The notes beneath the pieces were generated by a model. The model worked only from the letters and a program-made list of their open reading frames with translations. It was not told where the DNA came from and ran no database searches. From positions 29,256,201-29,320,200 of the forward strand of contig OX392527.1 of NCBI GenBank assembly GCA_947623455.1: a DNA stretch of 64,000 nt, given 5' to 3'. Source of the DNA: Mimachlamys varia (lineage: Eukaryota > Mollusca > Bivalvia > Pectinida > Pectinidae). Of this stretch, positions 13,601-24,869 are shown piece after piece. The position numbers and the translations under genes are program-made. The first letter of the stretch is position 1. Each line of letters starts with the position of its first letter.

Positions 13601-16600
13601 TATATTCGTAGACATTCAAAGAGTACGATGCTGATTTACGTATATTCATATGGTAATTTTTGTCTATAAACATTTGACGAGTTCATCACTACGTTTCCTC
13701 ATTTTCTTTTCGTAGCTTTGATCCAAATCCTGCCAAACGCCACAGCGTGTGGTCCCTAGTGGTTGGTGGGACCTTTACGTGGGTCGCTATTTACGGCGTT
13801 AATCAGGCCATGGTTCAACGATGCTGCACGTGCTCTTCGCTGAAACAAGCCCAGCTGTGAGTACATATTAAGCTCATGATTATTGGCATTATTTCTGAAA
13901 ATTCGAAATAAGATTCAAGTATCAATAAGTCTGGCATCTTAAGGAGTTATTCACTAAGGGATTTCGAACAGGATATGAGAATGATCACACGAATAAAACA
14001 AAGTGGCAAAACTCGTTCATGTAAGGTTTACTTACACTGAGAAGGGAGTCATTAACATTGGGGCCATGGAATAGCATTCACTTGCAAATTAACACTTAAC
14101 ACATATTGGAATTAATACGAAGGGTTATAGGGGTTGGTATTCTGGCACTAGATGTATATTTCCAGGAATGACACTAATGATGAAGTACATTTTGTATGTC
14201 ATTAAACTTTGGAAACTTCATATGTGTAAGTATTATTGTATTACAGGGCGATATGGTTGAACTTTCCGGGCTTGTGTCTGATCCTGTATCTTTGCTGTTT
14301 GATTGGTATTGTGATGTACGGGTTCTATAGAAACTGTGATCCCTTTAAGTTTGGTCTCGTCGAGTCCTCAGACCAGGTAAGCTTCAAAACTTCATTTTGC
14401 TGTATCTATGACTTTCATAAGCATGATACTGGTACGTCTATTGTGATCACTATTTGACGTGATACCAATAATATAAAGACTACATGTTTTGAAATTTACA
14501 ATCCCTGGTATCCTGAAACTTACTTTCTATCATTGAACTCTTTATATAAAGTTTTTTTATGTATTTGTTATTAACTCATTTCCATCCCTGAAAATTACGT
14601 TCAACATATTCTACATATTGAAAATGTTCTCATAAAATGATTATTTTAAACTCTGTTAATGAGCACAAAACTTTTCGAAAAATCTTTTTGTCAGTTGCTT
14701 CCCTTGTTTGTGATGGATGTGCTTGGAACGGCCCAGGGATTCCCGGGACTCTTTGTAGCCTGTCTCTTCAGCGGAGCTCTCAGGTAAACAATGCACTTGT
14801 CATGTACTTAAGATAAAGCCAAGCATTGCTCCCGTATATCCGGTATTCATCATACTGATGCTCTATATCGTGTTAACCTCGACTGGTCATACAGTTTAAA
14901 GGTAAATTACAACCCCGATACTCCATCTTTCATTCATGAAATAAAGTCATGGTAAGATTGGAGAATCATTTTGCGCCACCTCCTAGATCGGAAAACAAGT
15001 TTGACCCTTTGATGTACATCAAAAGAATTTCATTATAGCGTAACAGTAAATTATCTGGATTTGAAGTGGAGTCGCGCCTTTGTATTTTCAAATTAATGTT
15101 TTTTCTCCTTGGGTCAAATCAAATAGCTACACTTTGTTGTTGCGCACTTTAAATTTGACTGTAATTTACAAGTATTCCAGAGTTGCAGATAGCAGCAGTG
15201 AGCATTCCTGTAGACTATCTAGAGTCTTGGACTTTACATGCATTAATTTAAAGTCAATATAATAGTATTACATTGCTCTCCCTGTACACTTTGTAATCCA
15301 ATACAATACAACATAAATTTAAGCACCAATGTGTCGTTTCAGTACCATATCGTCCGGACTAAACTCCCTGTCGGCTGTGGTATTACAGGATGTTATCAAG
15401 TCATATTTTATACCAGACCTCACCGAGCAGCGTGCCACTCTTGTTTCAAAAATTCTAGGTATTTGTCATTTTCCCGATATATGGGAGCATTTTTCTTCTC
15501 TTATTGTCAATGTTATAACGTAATAATTTGCTTTACTGCAATACGTTTTATATGTTTACTCGACAGATGTTCATCATTTGGCCCTTATAGCCTAATTGCA
15601 ACTAAATATTAGATAACTCTTCTATATTTACTTTTACTGTGAATCATCTTTTATCATATGATACATTTTGGAATAACACAAAGGGCAAGACTATGGTGAA
15701 GACATTATCTAGATAGAATTGTACAATGCGTTCAAAACGCTCAGCCCTCTTCTCTTATAACATGTCATCATTATAAAACAAGAATGCAATGGATAGAAAT
15801 GTAAATGAAGGCTTTGCAACCTTCTAATGTTACTATAACGGAATTCTTTCTCAACACATAAGCGTAGATATGTCTGGAAACAATTTTCACACTAGTTACT
15901 GCAATCATGACCTCAAAGAAGGCTACCAATAACCATACAATTATCTTGATATCGCCGGTAAAGGTGCTTGGAAATGAAATGACTGTTGAAAACAAAATAG
16001 TTCAGTTGTGATTCTCGGTTCTCAAACAAATCCCACACACACTAATGATGGTATCCACGTATACCACCTAACGTTCTAATGTGTGCTTTGTGTTTCTAGC
16101 TCTGGTGTTTGGTGTGATCTGCCTGGGACTGACCTATGTGGCATCTTTACTAGGAGGAGTGTTACAGGTACAAGTATTGACAATAAATATCTCTGTATGT
16201 CACCGTTTTATGAACAATATATTGAGTCTGTTGTAGCAGACTGACTTCCCACCAGTCTATACGATGAAAAGCGTATTCAAATTTTGAATTAACTCGATAT
16301 GAAATATCCTGATATTGTTATATTGCTTAAAACGTTATTGTAAAGAAACGAATATAATAATGAAATGTTTTGATTCTATTCTACTGCAGTGAAAACGTTT
16401 TTGAATTGATAATAGGAAATTGATCAGATGTAAATAGCCTGTATCCGAATCGTAAATTGCTTTGTTTTCTCGTATCACGATACACTATAATGTTTGTGAC
16501 ATCATGTTCGTATCCTGAAACAATAGATAAACTTGAGAACTGAAACGAAGTATCGATTTCATATTTGCCACGAAGAACTCGTTGGATATATAGAGGTTAC

Positions 16601-19600
16601 ACAACGAGTGGCTGTTGGATATGGAATTTATTTCACTCGAGTTAATTATTTTGTAAAAGTTATAAAAGACACGAGCTTTAGCGAGTGTCTTTTGTAACTT
16701 TTAGAAAATAATTAACGAGAGTGAAATAAATTCCATATCCAATAACCACGAGTGTTGTGACCTGTTTCTACCACAATATTAAATCGGCAGTGTCAGTGTT
16801 GATTTTTGGAGTGAATCGCGGACTATTTGCGCGAAAACGCATCATCTCGCATATATTCCCGCCAAGTTGTGACGTCGTCAACAATCGATGACGACGTCAA
16901 CAATTGTGATTTTCGGTCAAAGTTCAACTTCTCAACCAATCAAAAGTCCGGAAGGTCATATTCCACTAGTGGTATATAACATATATTTATCCAACAGTAA
17001 GCACGTTTATCCAATGGTCTGAGAGTGGAATAACACGGGGTATTGTGGTAGAAAAACCTGTATACCATTCGCGTTACCTTGTTACGTATTACCATTATTT
17101 ATTCCGCAGGCTGCTCTGTCACTGTTTGGTATGATCGGAGGACCACTGCTGGGGCTCTTTATCCTCGGAATGATGTTCCCCTGGGCAAACAAATGGGTAA
17201 GAATATTCCATTTAATAGCATATAGAGGATATTCAATGGTTTGGCGTTTAATATCGAATATATTTCACGAGTATGGCAGATGTTTTTATATTTTCACGAG
17301 TGCGTAGCACGAGTGAAAATATAAAACAAAATCTGCCATACAAGTGAAATATATTCGATATTAAACGGCAAACCATTGAATTTTCTTTTTATTACATTTC
17401 GAAAGAGGACTAAGATACTTTCATTATATTTTTCTTGGTCTACTTGCCTACTGCAAAGGAGCTAAGTCTACTGTAATCCGTCGAAATCACAACCGATCGG
17501 GTCCAGTACACAGCTGATTGGGATAAGCTGATCGGAAAAGTTGAACCATTCTCATCTTTCAATTCATCTCATATTTAATCCTGCAGCAGTTCCTACCAAT
17601 ATGTACTATTGATGCCATTTCGTCAAGACCATCTTTCCCCAAGAGATGGGTGGTCGGGTGGTGCAGTGGATAGCGCACTTGCCTTTCACCAAGGCGGCCG
17701 GGGTTCGATTCCCCGACTGGACGTGAAAAGGGATGGGGTCACCTGCCCGACCACGTGGGTTTTCTCCGGGTACTCCGGTTTCCTCCCACAATAAGACCCC
17801 TCGCGCGCTAACATCCGAGCCAACAAGAGTGATTAATATAAGTTGGATAACTTGTTTCATAATTGTTGTAAAATAAATAAAGTTTATATTTTCCCCAAGA
17901 GACAAGTTCTAGCAGACGACAACAATGGCGAGCCTCCAAGATCCGATCAAGGGGAACAACTCATACAAAAGTTTCGGTGTTACGTGAAAAAAATGACCCA
18001 GTTGAAAACTACCCACCGTTGAAAGCTACGGTGGGTTACTTTTTCACGGGACGAATTACGGAAAAATCGAATGGGGTCGTTTTTCTACAGATGGCCGTGT
18101 ACGATTTCTACTGTTAAACAACGACCCCGGGTAACTTTTGCAACGTAGAATAATGACCCGGGTGGTATTTTATATTCGGGTCACTTCTTCACGTTACACT
18201 GAAAAAGCCTTACATTTTCACTGCAAAATCTTATATTTTCACGGCAAAATCTTATATTTTCACGACAAAATCTTATATTTTCACTGCTCATCAATGCAGT
18301 GAAAATATAAGTTTTATCAGTTTGATAATTTTCTATATTTCACTGGCGAAAATGTAATAAAACAATTTACTCTAACAATTCAACGAACAACTCTTACCCT
18401 ATTGACATGTCATTTCATTCCCAGGGAGCGTACGTCGGTCTACTGTTTGGACTTGTGTTTATGTTCTGGATAGGCGTAGGAGCACAGATATATCCGCCGT
18501 ACATCCCTAAGGCTCCTATCTCCACCAGGGATTGTAACTGGAATCTCACCATAGCGCCAAATGTAACCACCTTCAATGCCACATCGAGTAATCCTACACA
18601 GGAAGACAGGTTGGTACCTAGGTTCCTTTTACTCGACAGGAAGGCATAAAGGCATTGTTCGTGTACACAAAAACAAGCGATTACCAAAGTATCAAAAACA
18701 ACATAATTCAACTCGCTGTCGATAACATGGCAAAATGTGAATAAATGTACTATTTACACAGGGACGTCTGCAAAAATAATAAATAATAATAAAAATAATA
18801 ACAGCATGACTTGTGTTCCCGATGTCCAATTGGCTTCTATCTTATTAGCATCGATGATAACGATCAATATATGTTAATTTGCATTTTAACAGAATACATT
18901 GTATTATTGGGTATTACAGCTCATTACTTCACAGTAGGTAAGATTATAATTATCAATCAATGATGTTTTATACATACGGAAAATATCACCTTGAAATAAG
19001 GTTTTCGGGGTGGAGTTAAGATTTCCCTATATACATGTACAGTACATTAACCAAAACTCAATTATTTGTTTATTAGTATACATGAAACGGGTTAAGCTTC
19101 CTATTAGATAGACATGTAGACAGATGTCATGTTTTATGTGACGGATTTGCGTCTCTTTGATATAGCTACATATATGTAAATGTAGCTAATAAGTTTATCT
19201 TCCATCCGTTTGAAATGCACATCCTACTGAGTGTGTCGTTTGTTACAGCAATCCTCTGCACAAATTGTACACATTATCCTATATGTGGTACAGCGCTACG
19301 GCTGTCCTGGCCACCTGTGTGGTGGGACTAATTGTCAGTGGAATTACAGGTAGGTTGCGTAATCAGGCAGGCATCAATTAAATCTCAAATCATACATAAG
19401 TAATTGATCTGTTTCTTAGTGGGAAAATTTGTGAAAAATTGTACATGTATTTGTAACATAGTTACTTGAAGTAACGATATTGATAAACAGTCTTAATAAA
19501 TACCAAAACTCAACCATCAATCAAAAGACATGATTAAATCATTAAGACTAAACACTTGATCAAACACCTCTCCAGTTTATGGTATATTAAGGTTAAAAGC

Positions 19601-20929
19601 TGCTTGATATTTAGTAATCATATAAGCATCATTAAACACTCACTTAAATAGAATAACATTACAGTAATTCCTATGTTGACAGGATTCAATGATCCCGTGG
19701 AAGCTGATGCCCGTCTGATCTGTCCATTGTTTGACATTCTGTTCCCGTATCTACCCGAGGTGATACGCAAACCTATGCGTTTCGGTGTGGACTACAGCAC
19801 TCTAGAGGTAGTTCTTTTACTTGAAGGTCTCTCACTTTACGTTCTGCAATAGACAAACACAAACACATGTTGGCCTCATTAAAATGTGTTACACACTTCA
19901 TAAGTAAGCTACAAGATATATATATATATACTGAGTTTGTTTTGTACACAAATAGGAATTGAAAACTTAATTCGCAAGTTTTCGAAAACGTCTGTTTCCT
20001 TTGTCAAGCAAAGAGTAGAGTAGCCGAGTGTCGGTGTTCTGACCGCTGACATCAGCTCACTACCCGACATAGAGCGAGTGAGAGAAGTCAGCTGTCAAAA
20101 ACCTAGCGCGACATTTCGTCCAAATGCACTCTAATACTACAGGTAGACAGAGGGACGGGCAAGATGTTTACCCATTTCGCTCATATTGTACTCTTTGCTT
20201 GACAAAGGAAACAGACGTTTTCGAAAGCTCGCAAATTAAGATTGCAATTCCTGTTTGTGTTCAAAACAAACTCAGTATATATCATTCATACCAACCTGAT
20301 GGATCTTATTCCTAATATAAGATATATAATTGTACAATGTAGATTATGAAGGCAAATTGATCACAGATTTGTTTCCTTCTCGTGATATGATATTCTTATA
20401 TCCTTTTGTATCGTTCCATAATCTACATAACCTTGTTATATACAGAAATGGATTTGGATGAGTTTGTATCTTACTGAAGCTTGTACGACCCGGCCCCCGG
20501 TTTCATCGGCGGCCTTAACCTAAGGAAATTCCATAAACTTAATTATCTAGAGGAAAGCATTACATAATTTAAGGAGAAAATCTCAGGCTCAGGATCTTCC
20601 ATTAACTTCTGTAATGCTTACTATGGGGAATTGTAAGTTAAGGAATGTCCTTAGGTTATTAAGGATCCCTGTTGTCGTTAGCTTTACGTCATTTCTTTTG
20701 TTTACTTCAGACATCGGAATCCAGTATTGAATCTGAACTCAATGTGACTCGATCATCAGACGTCGACAAGAAGTATCAGAGGAGCTTTGATAAAGTAAAC
20801 GAGATAGAAAGTGGCAGCAGGTCTGCGAGTCAAGACAGTGGTATAGGACAGGAGGGAGGTGACGGAGCTGATAATGACCCACCCTTGTACGACCAAATCA
20901 TAGACTCGGCGGTCGTAACTAAACTGTAA
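4633..20929 (+). CDS. SLC5A8-like: SLC5-family sodium-coupled transporter (SMCT/SMVT-like), complete, 15 exons
   Basis: Plasma-membrane Na+:solute symporter of the SLC5A5/6/8/12 branch; substrates in that branch are monocarboxylates, iodide or biotin/pantothenate, and the sequence alone does not choose. Exons: 4633-5001, 7786-7851, 10245-10296, 10755-10822, 13435-13589, 13716-13856, 14247-14376, 14695-14783, 15343-15458, 16100-16167, 17110-17196, 18425-18609, 19249-19349, 19683-19807, 20711-20929. All junctions are GT-AG, phases agree throughout, and the total is 656 codons, near the family's 610-640. The start ATG has a strong context (AGCCATGG). Diagnostic stretches: [19 protein letters not shown] in exon 1, YLELRF at exon 2, [10 protein letters not shown] at exon 5, [10 protein letters not shown] in exon 6, [20 protein letters not shown] across exons 8-9, and [12 protein letters not shown] in exon 11. 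Exon 12 carries an extracellular loop with several N-x-T sites. The hydrophilic tail ends VVTKL, a class I PDZ ligand pattern. The exon 5 donor (GTACGA) is the weakest junction. Confidence 0.93.
6318..6768 (-). mobile_element. tRNA-derived SINE in SLC5 intron 1
   Basis: Read on the minus strand, the head at about 6768-6680 is tRNA-like: an A-box-like TGGTCGAGGGGTTA and a B-box-like GGTTCGATCCCCG. A non-tRNA body follows, then a tail with the GCGATTTAGAGTGGC-type motif, ending in an ATT/AAT microsatellite at 6322-6350. No reliable target duplication was found. Confidence 0.7.
7294..7381. repeat. Short foldback repeat
   Basis: GAGACTGAA..GGTTCCCAGTTCCTAG at the left is repeated in inverted form at the right, giving arms of about 32 bp around a short AT-rich loop. 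It is a small MITE or hairpin in SLC5 intron 1. Confidence 0.75.
9297..9462. mobile_element. pogo/Tigger-like MITE fragment
   Basis: The right end, read in reverse, is TACAGTCAAACCTCGATGAT followed by repeats of TTCGAA and AACTTCG, the usual style of pogo-type termini. Related TTCGATACATCGAAAACTTCG sequence lies at the left end. No transposase frame is present. Confidence 0.5.
9975..10190. repeat. MITE-like repeat with CGCGAA motifs
   Basis: Repeated TTCGCG and CGCGAA motifs occur in both orientations, with weakly inverted ends, just upstream of SLC5 exon 3. It looks like a diverged MITE. Confidence 0.45.
12109..12548. mobile_element. MITE with about 60-bp terminal inverted repeats
   Basis: CACATCGTCG...GGTACACTTCTCTGACGTTT at the left is found inverted at 12480-12548 with few mismatches. 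The element is about 440 bp, has no ORF, and lies in SLC5 intron 4. Confidence 0.8.
16591..17051 (+). mobile_element. MITE copy A, left end missing
   Basis: It matches the full element at 23602-24126 but lacks its left terminal repeat. It contains a foldback of about 70-bp arms at about 16607-16748 and ends in TGGAATAACACGGGGTATTG plus TGGTAG. It lies in SLC5 intron 10. Confidence 0.8.
17231..17381. repeat. Foldback MITE
   Basis: ATTCAATGGTTTGGCGTTTA at the left pairs with its inverse at the right. The two arms are nearly perfect, about 70 bp each, around a short GTAGC loop. It lies in SLC5 intron 11. Confidence 0.85.
17647..17889 (+). mobile_element. tRNA-derived SINE with 13-bp target-site duplication
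   Basis: The head has an A-box (TGGTGCAGTGGATAGCGC) and a B-box (GGTTCGATTCCCC). A conserved-looking body follows (GTGGGTTTTCTCCGGGTACT and TTTCCTCCCAC), then a short AAATAAATAAAG tail. The flanks TTTCCCCAAGAGA at 17634-17646 and 17890-17902 are identical, which fixes both ends. The body resembles SINE central domains known across invertebrates. It is not a functional tRNA gene, because the 3' acceptor half is absent. Confidence 0.88.
17977..18199. mobile_element. Small MITE
   Basis: Inverted termini of the form GTGTTACGTGAAAAAAATGA and, inverted, GTGTAACGTGAAGAAGTGAC. It is about 223 bp, with no ORF, in SLC5 intron 11. Confidence 0.75.
18207..18355. repeat. Short direct and inverted repeats (TTATATTTTCAC)
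   Basis: Three or four tandem copies of AAATCTTATATTTTCACGGC-type units of about 21 bp, then an inverted copy at about 18296-18315. They lie immediately downstream of the 17977 MITE and close to the acceptor of exon 12. Confidence 0.7.
19931..20275. mobile_element. MITE with about 90-bp TIRs, TATA-flanked
   Basis: CTGAGTTTGTTTTGTACACA at the left and the inverse at the right, with homology extending through the TTTTCGAAAACGTCTGTTTC block. TATA sequence flanks both ends, consistent with TA target preference. No ORF of note. It lies in SLC5 intron 14. Confidence 0.85.
20513..20664. mobile_element. Short MITE
   Basis: CCTTAACCTAAGGAAATTCC at the left matches the inverted right end CCTTAATAACCTAAGGACAT with small gaps. 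It is about 150 bp and sits 46 bp before the acceptor of the last SLC5 exon. Confidence 0.65.
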
Positions 20930-21441
20930 AATGTATTCACACTCGGCGGCCTTAACTAAACTGTGACATTAATACACACACTATATTGGGCATTAAAAAT
21001 AATACAAAAACGTCGCTTTCCATCCCATCAATCGGTATATGTGAATGATCAGAAATGTCGCAATACAATCGTCTCTCCATCATGTGATAGGACGTAGAAC
21101 GAAAACTTTATTGCGAATGGACAAAGGATGGGTGCCAATTTGGGCTTTCTGGTGGCTAACACCGTTAGGTTTTTTGGGTTTTTTTATGAAAACATTTGGG
21201 TTAGGTGGTAGGGCATGACATGACATCAGGTCGGAGACAGTATATACCATTAAATGAAAAAACATTGTAATGTTAATCATATGGTTGTTTTAAGGGTAAA
21301 AAGCTATGTTTGGAAAACTTATTGTCGATATTGCAATGAAAGTTGGCACAATCTGTGGAGCTTTTGATTTAACCCTCATTTTACTAATATGAATATGTAA
21401 TGCACATAGAATATAAACATGAAACGACAAATTATAGAACG

Positions 21442-21447
21442 AATAAA
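21442..21447 (+). terminator. Candidate poly(A) signal of the SLC5 gene
   Basis: AATAAA 513 bp after the SLC5 stop codon is the first canonical signal downstream on this strand. ATTAAA at about 20992 is an alternative. Confidence 0.4.
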
Positions 21448-21995
21448 AAATATAAACATGTATGATGGCTGGATCTAGAGGAACGAGAAAGTGGACATTT
21501 TTGAGTTTGAAGCAAAGTACTAGGCTTGTGTTAATAACTGAATGTATGGTTGCTGTTTTATATGGACATATTGAGACATTATAACAGAGTATCTGATAAT
21601 AGAGACTCGTCCATTATAACACGAAGAAACCATGCACAAGTGTAACGTTGATTCCGTATCAGCGGATCTGAAAGTAAGTCTTTTACTCAATTGTTTTTAT
21701 TCCAACAAGGAGGAATAAAAGCAAGACTCAAAGCATACATATAGTAATTTTAACGTGGAACCATATATCGTATTCATGGATTTCCCTTAAAACGATTGTG
21801 TTTAATACAATGACTAGAAATGAGTGTGATTATTGAATTTGGCCGACAGTCAGAAATGTATAGTTATGTATATATCATTTCCTGTGAACATGAAAAGAGA
21901 GCAGGAATTGGTATACGTGTTCAATTGTAAGAAAACATAGAATGCATTGTAGTCCTCCCCCCCCCCCCCCCCCACTCCTTGAAATTAACTTTTTA

Positions 21996-22500
21996 TTAAA
22001 ACAAGAGCAAGAGACTCAAGAGGCCTTGCATTGCTCACCTGCATACAGTTGTATATAAATAGTTATGGCAGAAAAAAAAGATCCAAGAGACAGGGGCATC
22101 GACGCACAGACCAATTCTTGAAGTCTATAGTATTTGTGTAAAAGTTTGGTTATGGGGAGGAGATACCAATTGTTCCCAAGCTTAACTCAGCTTAACCAAG
22201 GACCAATTCTAATATTATGATATTGGTATAATAATTGTGTATGTTCTTTATACACAGAAATTTTATATATAGTTTTGAGCTGGGATTTTTAAGCATTTCA
22301 AAGTTATGATCCAATTTGGGCTCCGTCTGCCAGGGCGTTGTAGAACCAAGGACCAATTCTTATATTATGATTGTGTTTGTCTCTCTTTGCTCAGCAATTG
22401 TATATAATAGTTTTGGGGTGGGGTCATAACCGTTTCAAAGTTATGACCAAGAAGGACAAGTCTACATGGGTAGGGCAGACCCCGGGATCAATTATGATAT
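21996..22500. repeat. Diverged interspersed repeat ('caagaggcc' family)
   Basis: It begins with ACTCAAGAGGCCTTGCATTG and includes a partial tandem duplication (ACCAAGGACCAATTCTTATA at about 22195 and 22347). It is related in style to the repeats at 47968-48720 and 48891-49611. A poly-C run precedes it at about 21957-21973. Confidence 0.45.
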
Positions 22501-23601
22501 CATAGTTGTGTTTGTGTCTTTTTGTCCAGCAATGGCATACATACTTTTGTCTTATTTTGTTGCAGATTCGTCATTGACTCATATGTAGAATAAATAATGT
22601 ACAGAGAATATTGATAAAGATAATACTGCACCGTCGCTTGGGCTGAACCCAGGCTCTTGCTGGATACTCGTACGACAACTTTTGATACCGAATCATCTTC
22701 GGGTATCATAAGCTATGGATCTATTAAAGATAGCTTTATCATAGTTTGTATTTTTGGAGAGACACATACAATTTGTTGTACGTGTATTGTGGTGTGTTCA
22801 TACCTTCCTAATAGTTCATGCGTGTTAAATCATGTGTTATCTGAATGAGGATGTACAACATTTTGATCTCAGAATAAATGCATTATAAATCTGAAGACAA
22901 TTTATACATTTTCTTTGTATTCATTGTATTATAAATATATTACCATTATAAAGATATACTACATGTGTGTAATGCACAGATACACATTTTTATACAAGTA
23001 TGTTGCTTCGTAGACCGAATGTTTAACATTACATGTACTTGCTACAAAAGTTCAATTTCGAAAATAATACTTTATATTTTACATAACATATACAAATTAT
23101 CATACACCACTCAAGCTACCCATTACATGTAAAAGGTCACCAACGTACGGGGTAGTCTAACTTCGCATTCAATACTTGGGACCTGCCATCATTATCGAGA
23201 AAGATTCGTTTTTGCCATGAAATTTTGCATTGGACAGTTCTGTCGGAATATGGTGAGGTCTTCCATCGTGATAAACGTTCTATTGGAGTTACCTTTCGTT
23301 GATTTCTTCTTGAGATACATACGATTTCCAACATTCCTGTTGTGACTCCTGATAAACTGCTATTTGTTATATTTAGGCTTATCGATAAGAAAAGGTCCAG
23401 AAATATTCAAGTTTGCAGGGGAGGGGGTGCGATGTTGCAAATGAATATGATTGGTCCGAGTTAATTGATTCATCACTGACATCTCAATGTGCTTTGCGGT
23501 AACACGTAGAGTTGCACCTCCAATACTTTCCGAGTTCTGAAAGACCACTTTTAAAGGACTCTACCTTATACTGAACAGTACGACATTGACTAATATAATT
23601 T

Positions 23602-24126
23602 CTACCACAATACCCCGTGTTATTCCACTCTCAGACCATTGTATAAATAGAGGTTTACACAATGAGTGGTTGTTGGATATGGAATTTATTTCACTCGTCG
23701 AGTTAATTATTTTTTTAAAGTTACGAAAGACACCAGCTTTAGCGAGGATCTTTTGTAACTTTTAAAAAATCATTAACGAGTGTGAAATAAATTCCATATC
23801 CAATAACCACGAGTCGTGTGACTACCACAATACTATTAAGTCACAGTGGCAGTGTTGTTTTCTGTGAAACGCGGATGATATTTGCGCGAAAACACATCAT
23901 CTCGTATATATTCCTGCCAAATTGTGACGACGTCAACATTCGATGACGACGTCAACAATCAGCACGTCGCATTGACCCACGTGATTTCCGGTCAAAGTTC
24001 AACATCTCAACCAATCAAAAGTCTGAAAGGTCATATTCCACTAGTGGTATATAACATATATTTATCCCACAGTCAGCACGTTTATACAATGGTCTGAGAG
24101 TGGAATAACACAGGGTATTGTGGTAG
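23602..24126. mobile_element. Full-length MITE (reference copy of the family)
   Basis: Terminal inverted repeats of about 45 bp: CTACCACAATACCCCGTGTT at the left and its near-perfect inverse at the right. The interior holds a foldback with TTGGATATGGAATTTATTTC arms. It is 525 bp, with no ORF. Copy A (16591-17051) and the inverted partial copy (24606-24857) belong to the same family. Confidence 0.88.
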
Positions 24127-24288
24127 AAACACGCAAAATTTCCGTGTCTCATATGGCGGTCTTCCATTAAATTTAGCCATCAAATGACAGCAAAAGATCA
24201 GCACGCGGGGTGACGTCAACCTAATGAATATGTAACGAAGTTGCCTGCAATGCGCGACAGCTATGAGACACGGAAATGTTGCGTGTTT
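24127..24288. mobile_element. Small MITE abutting the previous one
   Basis: Inverted ends AAACACGCAAAATTTCCGTG and AAACACGCAACATTTCCGTG, about 160 bp, starting directly at the right end of the 23602 element. Confidence 0.75.
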
Positions 24289-24415
24289 TTGGAGGAAATG
24301 GAGATTATTTCTGCGGAAGGAGGATACTTTTGACTTGCATTTAGGAGGTTTATGAAATAAAAATTATCCATCTTTCCAACGGTACCAAGCGGTTTTTCGT
24401 ACCTCAACTAGAAAT

Positions 24416-24580
24416 GTGATTTTTGATGCAAGAAAGGTAGGTGGGGTCGATTTTTCGATCTGGAAAGCTTTCCACCCTTTAGCTTTTATGACCATTGAGG
24501 GGGCATTTTTATCTTACCCCCCCCCCCCCCCCCCCCCCCCCAAATGTGTAAAATTACTCTTAACACCCTATTTTAGGTCC
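24416..24580. repeat. Poly-C-containing repeat
   Basis: A stretch ending in a run of about 22 C, then AAATGTGTAAAATTACTCTT. The same sequence style occurs in the foldback at 31431-31592, so both belong to one family. Confidence 0.6.
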
Positions 24581-24605
24581 AAAACTAGCTGTAACAAATT
24601 CTCAG

Positions 24606-24857
24606 GTCCCTGTGTGCGAGATGATGCGTTTCACTTCAAAAATCAACACTGACACTGCCGATTTAATATTGTGGTAGAAACAGGTCACACGACTCGTGGT
24701 TATTGGATATGGAATTTATTTCACTCTCGTTAATTATTTTTTTAAAGTTACAAAAGACACTCGCTAAAGCTCGTGTCCTTTGTAGCTTTTAAAAGATAAT
24801 TAACTCGAGTGAAATAAATTCCATATCCAACAACCACTCGTTGTGTAACCTCTATTT
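24606..24857 (-). mobile_element. Partial MITE copy, inverted
   Basis: Reverse complement of the left and central part of the 16591/23602 family, including its foldback and the GCCGATTTAATATTGTGGTA segment. Terminal repeats are missing. Confidence 0.8.
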
Positions 24858-24869
24858 AGCTCCGCGGTT

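Noticed and set aside
17650..17725. Possible tRNA gene
   Set aside because: A and B boxes are present, but the 3' acceptor half is missing and a SINE body with 13-bp duplication follows.
23137..23334. 65-codon minus-strand frame with a charged composition
   Set aside because: A weak donor-like site lies inside, but no partner exon or recognisable family was found.
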